This document shows positions 53,639 through 61,324 of a DNA stretch of 64,000 bases, piece after piece. Both the position numbers and the translations under genes were made by a program. The notes under the pieces were generated by a model. It was not told the DNA's origin. It was given only the letters and a program-made list of their open reading frames with translations, and made no database searches. The stretch is from the NCBI GenBank assembly GCA_025963635.1, contig JAOQAK010000052.1, forward strand, positions 248,001 through 312,000, in the 5' to 3' direction. Source of the DNA: Ferruginibacter sp. (GTDB taxonomy: Bacteria > Bacteroidota > Bacteroidia > Chitinophagales > Chitinophagaceae). The stretch's first letter is position 1, and the number at the start of each line of letters is the position of its first letter.

Positions 53639-54250
53639 TTAAATTTTTATCCAGAATTTTAAATGGCTATCCATTTCCGACCCTACTGTGAGGAAATTTT
53701 CCGGTATTTCGTCTTCGCAGCTAAAGTATGTGGCCAGCCGGGTACCCGTAGGTTTTTGTGCTAATTGCTTCAAAAGGTGATGGGTGTAAAACTGGTATAG
53801 TTCATGCGAGTGCTGAACACTTGTGTCGATTTTTTCGGTAAAACCAAAATTTTCGTAAAATGAATTGAAAAAGTAAAAATGATCATAATCATCAAAATTC
53901 AGTTGGGTAAAATTGCCATGAATAAACTCAATGTTCCCAAAATCTAAATTCGTTCTTGTGTTTTCCGCATACTCCACAAGCGCCTCCCGCTGTTCGATAC
54001 CGGTATAAAAAGCTTCGGGCATAAAATGTGCAGCGCCCAGGCAGAATTTGCCCACCCCGCTGCCGATATCCAATATTCTCGCATTCTTTTCAGCGGCAAG
54101 AAACTCCGCCGCTTTCTTCACCACTTCCAAAGGTGTCCAATGGTCCCTGGCCAGGCTTTGCATGGATGCGGGGTATAATAAATGAAACCTTTCGTCTGAG
54201 TTAAACCATTTATCAATATGGGGATTAGCAGTAGTACCTGCAGATAGCAT
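53639..54250 (-). CDS. Class I SAM-dependent methyltransferase, paralogue 2
   Basis: A 203-residue methyltransferase closely related to the one at 51208-51813. Motif I is ILDIGSGVGKFCLGAA, then TGIEQREALVEYA and DHFYFFNSFYENFG, ending LKFWIKI. Substrate unknown. A CAAAGGTA element at 54420-54427 (TACCTTTG on the minus strand) is a possible -7 promoter box about 170 bp before the start. Confidence 0.82.
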   Translation of the reverse strand: MLSAGTTANPHIDKWFNSDERFHLLYPASMQSLARDHWTPLEVVKKAAEFLAAEKNARILDIGSGVGKFCLGAAHFMPEAFYTGIEQREALVEYAENTRTNLDFGNIEFIHGNFTQLNFDDYDHFYFFNSFYENFGFTEKIDTSVQHSHELYQFYTHHLLKQLAQKPTGTRLATYFSCEDEIPENFLTVGSEMDSHLKFWIKI

Positions 54251-54805
54251 AATTTTTCAAAATTTGTTTAATATAGATTTTAAAGTGTCGAAATTCTTGT
54301 GCCTTCAGTAAAACTGGTTTTTCAGTGCTTCTTATATATTAGCCGGGATATTTGCCCGGGATCTCCTTACAAAACACCTTTATGATCATTAAACGGTAAG
54401 AAGCGTACGAGGAATTTTGCAAAGGTAACTTCTATTTTGTCGTTAAACGGTATGTATTATCAACTTAAAACGTGACTTTGGTCAATTTTCTTTAAAAAGG
54501 ATTTGCTCCCTCAAGTAGGATAAGATTGAAAGGGATGCCTTTGTCGGTGAAATTTCCATGGATTCATCCGACCGCACACGAGGACCAATTCTATATAATA
54601 TTTTCGCCGACAATCCAACAGCATCACTATTTAGTATATAGAAGCGAATTCATCCCATTGAATATTAAAAACTTACGAGCTTACAAGCTGTGTGGGTATT
54701 TACCTCAAAGGTGATAACTTTGCCGAATCTTCATTAATTTTATTCAAAAAGCTTGACAACTGAACTTTCAAAATTTTGTTAAGTAGATAAGTAGCACGTC
54801 TCAAA
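54251..54805. other. 555-bp divergent intergenic region
   Basis: It lies between a minus-strand methyltransferase and a plus-strand cupin gene. It contains two direct copies of TTAAACGGTA (54389-54398 and 54443-54452), 54 bp apart start to start, and a minus-strand -7-like box between them. A 62-codon frame at 54526-54714 has no recognisable domain and is not called. Confidence 0.45.
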
Positions 54806-55417
54806 ATGGAAAATTTGAAATCCTTTATTGAATCAGGGATATTAGAACTATACGTTTCCGGTAGCAGCAGCCGGAAAGAAATGGACATTGTGGAACAAAT
54901 GGCGCTGGAATTCACCGAGGTTCGGACCGAAATTGAGTCAATCAGGGAGGCTTTTGAATTTTATGCAATGTCGCATGCTATCAACCCGGAAGCTACGGTT
55001 AAGCCTTTTTTGATGGCAAACATCGATTTCACCGAAAGAATAAAGAATGGTGAACAACCGGGAAATCCACCTGAATTGAACGAAAACTCCACGGTAAGTG
55101 ATTACGCTGAATGGATTAAACGAGCTGATATGGCTATTCCATCCGACTTCAAAGATTTATATGCAAAAATAATAGGATATACACCTAAAGCAATTACAGC
55201 GATTGTATGGATGAAAGAGCAGGCTCCCCGCGAAGTGCATGATAATGAACTCGAAAAATTTTTGATTGTGGAAGGCACTTGCAACATTGTTGTGGAAGAT
55301 ACCAGGTATGCTCTGAAGCCAGGCGATTATTTTGCAATACCACTTCATAAAATGCACCATGTTGAAGTTACTTCCTCGATACCCTGTAAGGTCATTTTGC
55401 AAAGGATTGCTGCCTAA
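54806..55417 (+). CDS. RskA-like N-terminus fused to a cupin domain
   Basis: A 203-residue protein. Residues 1-70 ([48 protein letters not shown]) match the N-terminal sigma-binding helix region of RskA-type anti-sigma factors. Residues about 120-203 form a cupin ([40 protein letters not shown]). There is no transmembrane helix and no ChrR-type zinc motif in the N-terminal part, and no sigma factor gene is adjacent. It may be a soluble, ligand-responsive anti-sigma-like regulator, an inference from the domain pair. Confidence 0.75.
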   Translation: MENLKSFIESGILELYVSGSSSRKEMDIVEQMALEFTEVRTEIESIREAFEFYAMSHAINPEATVKPFLMANIDFTERIKNGEQPGNPPELNENSTVSDYAEWIKRADMAIPSDFKDLYAKIIGYTPKAITAIVWMKEQAPREVHDNELEKFLIVEGTCNIVVEDTRYALKPGDYFAIPLHKMHHVEVTSSIPCKVILQRIAA

Positions 55418-55583
55418 AAAGTGGCTTAAAAATTAAGATAGTTTCCTTGCTATTACGCTTTAATTTGGTAAAAACGCTCACATGCTGTAGCGTTCTTCCC
55501 CAATCAGAACAACGCATCAATGGCCCAGTGGAAGTTCGAAAGATGCGCTTCTACAAATCTCCTCAGCTCCGAGGTATTCACCG

Positions 55584-55615
55584 TTTGCAATACTGTTCAC
55601 CAAAGCTTACCTTTG
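55584..55615 (+). promoter_or_regulatory. Bacteroidota-type promoter for prfC
   Basis: TTTG at 55584-55587, a 20-bp spacer and TACCTTTG at 55608-55615 fit the Bacteroidota consensus. The prfC start codon lies 83 bp downstream. Confidence 0.55.
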
Positions 55616-55698
55616 CGCCCAATTTGAGTATTGGGCATATGTCATCGGGTGAACCGCCCTTAAACAGCAGCACGAATAAAGAACCACGAACAAAAAAG

Positions 55699-57285
55699 AT
55701 GAAGTACATCAACGAAATCAATAAACGCAAAACTTTCGCTATTATCTCTCACCCCGATGCCGGAAAAACTACCCTCACGGAAAAGTTTCTTTTATTTGGC
55801 GGCGCCATACAAACGGCAGGTGCGGTAAAAAGCAATAAAATAAAGAAACATGCCACTTCCGATTTTATGGAAATTGAGCGGCAGCGTGGTATCAGTGTAG
55901 CTACCAGTGTAATGACCTTTGAATATGATGGGCACCTGATCAACCTGCTGGATACACCGGGCCATAAGGATTTTGCCGAAGATACTTATCGCACCCTTAC
56001 TGCCGTGGACAGTGTAGTGCTTGTAATTGATAGTGTGAATGGGGTGGAAGAACAAACCAGGCGATTGATGGAAGTAATCGCCATGCGCAATACACCGGTA
56101 ATCGTATTTATTAATAAAATGGACCGTGATGGGAAAAACCGATTTGATCTCCTGGAGGAAATTGAAAACGAACTGAAGCTGCAATTGCATCCTATGACGG
56201 TGCCCATCAACAGCGGTAAAGATTTTAAAGGAGTGTATGATCTTCACAAAAAAAGTTTGGTTTTATTTACAGCCGGAACCAAGGCCAATGATGAAGATGT
56301 GCTTGAAATTCATGATTTGAATGAGGCGGTCTTAGATGTAAAAATCGGGGAGAAAGATGCAGCCACTTTAAGGGAAGATGTAGAGCTGATTGATGGCGTA
56401 TATGGCGAACTCAATTTACCCGACTATTTAACCGGAAAAACCGCCCCTGTTTTCTTTGGCAGTGCGGTGAATAATTTTGGCGTAAAAGAGATGCTGGATA
56501 CATTTATAAGGATAGCGCCAACTCCAAGACCGAGGGCCACTACCGAACGGGATGTAGAACCGGAAGAAGATAAGTTCAGTGGTTTTGTTTTTAAAATTCA
56601 TGCCAACCTCGATCCCAAACACAGGGACAGGATCGCTTTTTTAAGGGTATGCAGCGGCAGGTTTGAACGCAATAAATACTATAAACACGTGAGGCTGGAA
56701 AGAGATTTCCGGTTTAGCAATCCATATAGTTTTCTTGCCCGGCAAAAAGAGGTAATTGATGATGCCTACCCAGGTGACGTAGTGGGTTTGTTTGACACCG
56801 GCAACTTCAAGATCGGGGATACACTTACAGAAGGTGAAAAATTTTATTTCACTGGCATACCATCTTTTTCACCGGAGATATTTAAGGAAGTGCAGAATAA
56901 AGATCCGATGAAGACGAAACAGCTCGAAAAGGGGCTGTTGCAGTTAACAGATGAAGGAGTGGCGCAGCTGTTTACCCAGTTTGGAGGCAATAAAAAAATC
57001 ATCGGTTGTGTAGGCGAATTGCAGTTTGAAGTAATACAATACCGTCTTTTACAGGAATATGGCGCATCTGTTCAAATGAACAGTTTGCCTTTCTATAAAG
57101 CCTGCTGGCTTACCAGCAAGGACCCGAAAAAATTAGAAGATTTCATTCGTTTTAAGCAGGGAAATATTGCCGAAGATAAAGATGGCCACCTGGTTTATCT
57201 TGCGCAAAGTGAATGGTTCCTAAACACGGAAAGGCAGAATAACCCGGACATTGAGTTTCATTTTACCAGTGAGATACATAAATAG
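55699..57285 (+). CDS. prfC: Peptide chain release factor 3
   Basis: A translational GTPase that recycles RF1/RF2 from the ribosome after termination. I chose the ATG at 55699 ([20 protein letters not shown]), giving 528 residues, equal to E. coli RF3. An in-frame extension to 55447 runs through the promoter and is spurious. G1 HPDAGKTT, G3 DTPGHKDF and G4 NKMDRDG are intact. The C-terminal domains ([34 protein letters not shown]) are typical. Confidence 0.97.
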   Translation: MKYINEINKRKTFAIISHPDAGKTTLTEKFLLFGGAIQTAGAVKSNKIKKHATSDFMEIERQRGISVATSVMTFEYDGHLINLLDTPGHKDFAEDTYRTLTAVDSVVLVIDSVNGVEEQTRRLMEVIAMRNTPVIVFINKMDRDGKNRFDLLEEIENELKLQLHPMTVPINSGKDFKGVYDLHKKSLVLFTAGTKANDEDVLEIHDLNEAVLDVKIGEKDAATLREDVELIDGVYGELNLPDYLTGKTAPVFFGSAVNNFGVKEMLDTFIRIAPTPRPRATTERDVEPEEDKFSGFVFKIHANLDPKHRDRIAFLRVCSGRFERNKYYKHVRLERDFRFSNPYSFLARQKEVIDDAYPGDVVGLFDTGNFKIGDTLTEGEKFYFTGIPSFSPEIFKEVQNKDPMKTKQLEKGLLQLTDEGVAQLFTQFGGNKKIIGCVGELQFEVIQYRLLQEYGASVQMNSLPFYKACWLTSKDPKKLEDFIRFKQGNIAEDKDGHLVYLAQSEWFLNTERQNNPDIEFHFTSEIHK

Positions 57286-57307
57286 GGTGTTAATCCGGTG
57301 AAATCAA

Positions 57308-57414
57308 ATATCCAAAATTCAATATCCAATATCCAACCAGTATCAAGTATCCGGTATCAAGTATCCACTATCCGGTATCCAGTATTAAGGATCCAGTATC
57401 AAGTATCCAGCATC
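57308..57414. repeat. Heptameric arrays between prfC and purB (ATATCCA x4, CAGTATC-like x11)
   Basis: Four units at 57308-57335 (ATATCCA, AAATTCA, ATATCCA, ATATCCA), a 2-bp phase shift, then eleven at 57338-57414: CAGTATC, AAGTATC, CGGTATC, AAGTATC, CACTATC, CGGTATC, CAGTATT, AAGGATC, CAGTATC, AAGTATC, CAGCATC. It fills most of the convergent gap. The unit is the reverse complement of the array at 16503. Confidence 0.85.
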
Positions 57415-57427
57415 CCTGGTAATCCTC

Positions 57428-58762
57428 CTACATCCCCGTATAATTGTGTGGCGTAATGGCTTTTAATTCATTTTTGATTAGCGCAGGTATTTTTAATGAA
57501 TTAATAAAAGCATGCATGGATTTTTTGTCAATCGCATTCTTTCCCCTTGTTAGTTCTTTCAATGCTTCATAAGGTTGCGGATAGTTTTCCCTGCGCAGGA
57601 CGGTTTGGATAGCTTCCGCCACAACGGCCCAGTTATTGTCAAGGTCTGCCTTTAATTTAGGCTCATTGAGCACAAGTTTTTCCAACCCTTTTTCCATCGA
57701 TTTAATTGCCAGGATAGTATGCGCTACCGGTACACCGATATTTCTTAGTACAGTGGAATCCGTAAGATCACGCTGCAGCCGCGAAATGGGTAATTTAGCT
57801 GAAAGATGCTCCAGCAGTGCATTTGCTATTCCCAGGTTACCTTCAGCATTTTCAAAGTCGATTGGATTTACTTTGTGGGGCATCGCCGAAGATCCGATTT
57901 CGCCTTTCTTTGTCTTTTGCTTAAAATAATCCGTGCTCACATATGTCCAGATATCCCGGCAAAAGTCTATTAATATTGTGTTTATCCTTTTGATGGCATC
58001 AAAATGTGTAGCAAGCGTATCGTAATGTTCTATTTGCGTAGTGTATTGCTGGCGCTGTAAGCCAAGCTTTGTTTCTGTGAATTCATTGGCAAAATTCACC
58101 CAATTATATTTCGGGTAAGCCACATGATGGGCATTGAAATTTCCGGTAGCTCCACCAAACTTGGCTGCGAATGGTATATAGCTGAATAACTGGATTTGAT
58201 TTTCCAATCTTTCAACAAACACCATCATCTCCTTACCCAACCGGGTGGGGGAGGCGGATTGTCCGTGGGTTCGGGCCAGCATTGGTATATCTTCCCAGGC
58301 TTTTGCCAATTGTAATAAATTGCTTTGCAGGTTAAGAATTGCTGGCAGGTAATCATGCTCAACAGCATGTTTCCAGCTCAAAGGAATGGCTGTGTTATTA
58401 ATATCCTGTGATGTAAGTCCAAAATGAATCCATTCTTTCAGATGCCCTGCGTTGCATTTGTCCAGTTCTTCTTTTAAAAAGTATTCGACGGCCTTTACAT
58501 CATGGTTGGTGACCTTTTCCGTTTCTTTTATCATACCTGCATCCTGCAAGGAAAAATTAGCGGCAGTAGCTTGTAGTGTACGCTTTACCGCTGCCGGTAA
58601 TTTAAAGAACTTTTTTTCTGCCAGGAAAAAGAAATATTCCACTTCAACTAAAACCCTGTATTTAATGAGTGCAAATTCACTGAAGTATTCGTCTAAATGC
58701 TGTAATTGCCGGCGGTAACGTCCATCGATAGGAGAGATAGCAGTAAGTTCGTTTAAATCCAT
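57428..58762 (-). CDS. purB: Adenylosuccinate lyase
   Basis: Acts twice in purine synthesis, cleaving SAICAR and adenylosuccinate to release fumarate. The 444-residue protein has the N-terminal ISPIDGRYRRQL, THGQSASPTRLGKE with the catalytic His, and the superfamily signature GSSAMPHKVNPIDFENAEGN with the catalytic Ser loop. It resembles the E. coli-type PurB. It is divergent from mqnA with only 41 bp between start codons. Confidence 0.97.
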   Translation of the reverse strand: MDLNELTAISPIDGRYRRQLQHLDEYFSEFALIKYRVLVEVEYFFFLAEKKFFKLPAAVKRTLQATAANFSLQDAGMIKETEKVTNHDVKAVEYFLKEELDKCNAGHLKEWIHFGLTSQDINNTAIPLSWKHAVEHDYLPAILNLQSNLLQLAKAWEDIPMLARTHGQSASPTRLGKEMMVFVERLENQIQLFSYIPFAAKFGGATGNFNAHHVAYPKYNWVNFANEFTETKLGLQRQQYTTQIEHYDTLATHFDAIKRINTILIDFCRDIWTYVSTDYFKQKTKKGEIGSSAMPHKVNPIDFENAEGNLGIANALLEHLSAKLPISRLQRDLTDSTVLRNIGVPVAHTILAIKSMEKGLEKLVLNEPKLKADLDNNWAVVAEAIQTVLRRENYPQPYEALKELTRGKNAIDKKSMHAFINSLKIPALIKNELKAITPHNYTGM

Positions 58763-58772
58763 AATGAAACTG

Positions 58773-58792
58773 TAATTTTGCAGCCAAAATTA
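58773..58792. promoter_or_regulatory. Divergent palindromic -7 boxes for purB and mqnA
   Basis: TAATTTTG at 58773-58780 (plus strand) and its reverse complement CAAAATTA at 58785-58792 (so TAATTTTG on the minus strand) are separated by CAGC. Each fits the TAnnTTTG consensus and points to the gene on its side. The 41-bp gap between start codons must hold both promoters. Confidence 0.5.
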
Positions 58793-58803
58793 GATTAAAG
58801 CAA

Positions 58804-59571
58804 TTGGACAGAAAAATAAGAGTAGGAGCCGTAAGCTATCTCAACACGAAACCACTGATATACGGACTTGAAAAAGGGATGATGGAAAAAACTGTGGAAC
58901 TGGTCATTGATTATCCTTCAAATATCGCTTCGGCACTGTTAAAGGATGAAATTGATGTTGGATTGGTTCCCGTTGCGATTATCCCGGAAATGAAAAATCA
59001 TTATATCATTTCGGATTATGGTATCACCAGTGATGGTGAAGTGGCAAGTGTATGTTTATTTAGCGAGGTGCCTGTTGAAGATATTAAAGTCGTTTTGCTG
59101 GATTATCAGAGCAGGACCTCCGTAGAATTGATTCAAATTTTACTAACAGAATATTGGAAGATCAACCCTGTATTTCAGACGGCAGAGCTTGATTTTCAGC
59201 AAAAAATATCGGGCAGTACGGCTGCCGTTGTTATTGGAGACCGGGCTTTTGAACAAAGGACTGTCTCGAAATACAGCTATGATCTTGGAACCGCCTGGAA
59301 ACAACTCACCGGTTTACCGTTTGTATTTGCCGCCTGGGTAAGTAACAAACCCCTCGGGAACGAATTTATACAGAATTTTAACGAGGCAATTGCATTTGGG
59401 TTGAATCATATTGACGAGGTCGTAAAGCAAAATCCATTTCCATTATTCAATCTCCAGGAGTATTTTACGAGGTTTATCCGGTACGGGCTTACTACTGCTA
59501 ACCGGCGCGGATTGAAGATGTTTTTACAAAAGGTTGGTGAAAGATCGGGGAAGCAAATTCCTTTCTTTTAA
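58804..59571 (+). CDS. mqnA: Chorismate dehydratase-type menaquinone biosynthesis protein (MqnA/MqnD family)
   Basis: A 255-residue protein starting at TTG (MDRKIRVGAVSYLNTKPLIY). VGAVSYLNTKPL, DYPSNIASALLKDEIDVGLVPVAIIPEM and VFAAWVSNKPL identify the periplasmic-binding-protein-like MqnA family, which dehydrates chorismate to 3-enolpyruvyl-benzoate at the entry of the futalosine menaquinone pathway. MqnD is a related alternative, but the residue pattern favours MqnA. No signal peptide. Other mqn genes are not in the window. Confidence 0.88.
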   Translation: MDRKIRVGAVSYLNTKPLIYGLEKGMMEKTVELVIDYPSNIASALLKDEIDVGLVPVAIIPEMKNHYIISDYGITSDGEVASVCLFSEVPVEDIKVVLLDYQSRTSVELIQILLTEYWKINPVFQTAELDFQQKISGSTAAVVIGDRAFEQRTVSKYSYDLGTAWKQLTGLPFVFAAWVSNKPLGNEFIQNFNEAIAFGLNHIDEVVKQNPFPLFNLQEYFTRFIRYGLTTANRRGLKMFLQKVGERSGKQIPFF

Positions 59572-59615
59572 TAAAGTCAAAAACAATAATTTCGCAGCTC
59601 ATTAAATGAAAATAC

Positions 59616-60062
59616 ATGGCAGAAACCCTTGGAATGTTATGCGATAAGCTTACCATAGTGAAATTGAAGCAATATCATAGTACTGATGAAGCAAGATTGC
59701 AGAGTCTTAATCAGCAATGTAAGCAATTGCAAATTGAAATTGATGGCTATGTTGCCGATGCCATCGCGGGTAAAATTGAACCTGAACGGCTTACTTTTGC
59801 GAGCAATAAGGTATTTAAGCAGCAGGGCAACGAAGTGCAGGAAATACAAGGGCAAATAGGCGAAGTGTTTTCGCAACTGGCAGATATCAATTGCAGGCTA
59901 TGGCACGAGCAGGAGAAAGTATATGAGTTTGAAGCAGTGCCGCCGAATGAAAAAGATGTCGTTGTTAAACAGCTTGCGTTGCTTAACCTGGAACGTAACA
60001 AATGTATTGATGCAATTAATGCCCAGTTTGCTTTGCTTATTTCAAAAAATGTTAAAAATTAA
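59616..60062 (+). CDS. DUF4254-like protein of a sugar biosynthesis cluster
   Basis: A 148-residue helical protein. The opening (ETLGMLCDKLTIVKLKQYH) and the later pattern (LADINCRLWHEQEKVYEFE, VVKQLALLNLERNKCIDAIN) resemble DUF4254 proteins, which often lie beside glycosyltransferase genes. The match is by eye and function is unknown. It ends 3 bp before the C-methyltransferase gene, in an apparent four-gene operon. Confidence 0.6.
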   Translation: MAETLGMLCDKLTIVKLKQYHSTDEARLQSLNQQCKQLQIEIDGYVADAIAGKIEPERLTFASNKVFKQQGNEVQEIQGQIGEVFSQLADINCRLWHEQEKVYEFEAVPPNEKDVVVKQLALLNLERNKCIDAINAQFALLISKNVKN

Positions 60063-60065
60063 TCT

Positions 60066-61322
60066 ATGCATATCCGTAAAAGAACAACCTGTAGAGTGTG
60101 TGGTTCAGCATCTTTAACCCCTGTAATTGATCTTGGACCGCAATATTTGCAGGGATCTTTTGTGAAGCCTGGCAAAGAAATGCCATCCACAAGGAAGATT
60201 AACTGTTCCCTGGTAAGATGTAATCCACAGGAAGATGAAAATGCCTGTGGTCTCTTGCAGATGCAGCACAGTGTTCCACCCGAAATTTTGTATGCTGCTT
60301 ATTGGTATCGCAGCGGTACCAATACAACGATGAGAAATCATTTAAAAGGCATTGTAGATAGCACGATGGATTTGTTAAAAAAGGAAGATTGCAGTGTGCT
60401 GGATATTGGTTGCAATGATGGTACTTTACTGGATTATTATCCTGCCAATTTTGCAAAATTTGGTTGTGATCCCAGCGATGTGGCGCAGGAAGTTAAAAAT
60501 GCTATTGTGGTGCAGGATATCTTTCCTTCAGCTGAATTGTCGACCGCAATCGGTAGCAAGAAAATGGATGTCATTACTTCCATTGCGATGTTTTACGACC
60601 TGGAAAGTCCGGTTGAATTTGTAAGAAACATAAAGCGTTTTTTATCACCCGAAGGAATATGGGTTTTTGAGATGAGCTATATGCCGCACATGCTTGAACT
60701 GGATAGTTATGATACCATCTGCCACGAACACCTGGAGTTTTACAGTCTGGCGGTACTGGAGAAGATTGTTGCTATGGCAGAGATGAAAATCTTCAAAATT
60801 GCTTTTAATGATATCAATGGCGGAAGTATTCGTTGCTATGCCACTCATAAAGAAAGTGGTTTGTACTACAATAAAGAAAATCACAGGCTGATGAATGATA
60901 TCAGGCAAAAAGAATTTGATCTTGAACTGGATACGGATAAGCCGTATGTAGCTTTTCAATACCGGATTGAAAGGGTGAAGAATGAATTGCATGAATTGTT
61001 GGTGAGATTAAAACGGGAAGGTAAAAGAGTTCATATTTACGGAGCCTCCACCAAGGGCAATACCATCCTGCAGTGGTGCGATATCAATAGTATGCTGGTA
61101 GAGTATGCTGCAGAAAGAAACCCGGACAAGTACGGCGCTTATACACTGGGTACCAACATTCCCATCATAAGCGAGGCAGAGAGCAGGGCAATGAATCCGG
61201 ATTATTACCTGGTGCTTCCATGGCATTTCAAAGCAGAATTTATAGAAAGAGAAAAAGAAGCGCTTGCAAAAGGAACAGGTTTTATTTTTCCCATACCTAC
61301 GATAGATATTTATAAGAATTAA
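60066..61322 (+). CDS. Sugar C-methyltransferase-like SAM-dependent methyltransferase
   Basis: A 418-residue three-domain protein: N-terminal putative zinc domain (CRVCGSASLTPVIDLGPQYL with Cys9 and Cys12, then YAAYWYRSGTNTTMRNH), a central SAM-binding domain (VLDIGCNDGTLLDYYP) and a C-terminal domain (HIYGASTKGNTILQWCDI, DYYLVLPWHFKAEFI). This is the layout of NDP-hexose 3-C-methyltransferases such as TylCIII (Methyltransf_13/12/14). It probably makes a branched sugar for a surface polysaccharide. Two bases separate it from the next gene. Confidence 0.88.
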   Translation: MHIRKRTTCRVCGSASLTPVIDLGPQYLQGSFVKPGKEMPSTRKINCSLVRCNPQEDENACGLLQMQHSVPPEILYAAYWYRSGTNTTMRNHLKGIVDSTMDLLKKEDCSVLDIGCNDGTLLDYYPANFAKFGCDPSDVAQEVKNAIVVQDIFPSAELSTAIGSKKMDVITSIAMFYDLESPVEFVRNIKRFLSPEGIWVFEMSYMPHMLELDSYDTICHEHLEFYSLAVLEKIVAMAEMKIFKIAFNDINGGSIRCYATHKESGLYYNKENHRLMNDIRQKEFDLELDTDKPYVAFQYRIERVKNELHELLVRLKREGKRVHIYGASTKGNTILQWCDINSMLVEYAAERNPDKYGAYTLGTNIPIISEAESRAMNPDYYLVLPWHFKAEFIEREKEALAKGTGFIFPIPTIDIYKN

Positions 61323-61324
61323 TA

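Noticed and set aside
54526-54714. 62-codon frame on the plus strand in the divergent region before the cupin gene
   Set aside because: No domain, low-complexity amino acid content and no promoter. Likely chance.
55447-55698. N-terminal extension of the release factor 3 frame
   Set aside because: It covers a promoter-like element, and the ATG at 55699 gives the exact family length and start.
57308-57414. CRISPR-like repeat array
   Set aside because: The units are 7 bp with no spacers of constant length, and there are no cas genes in the window.
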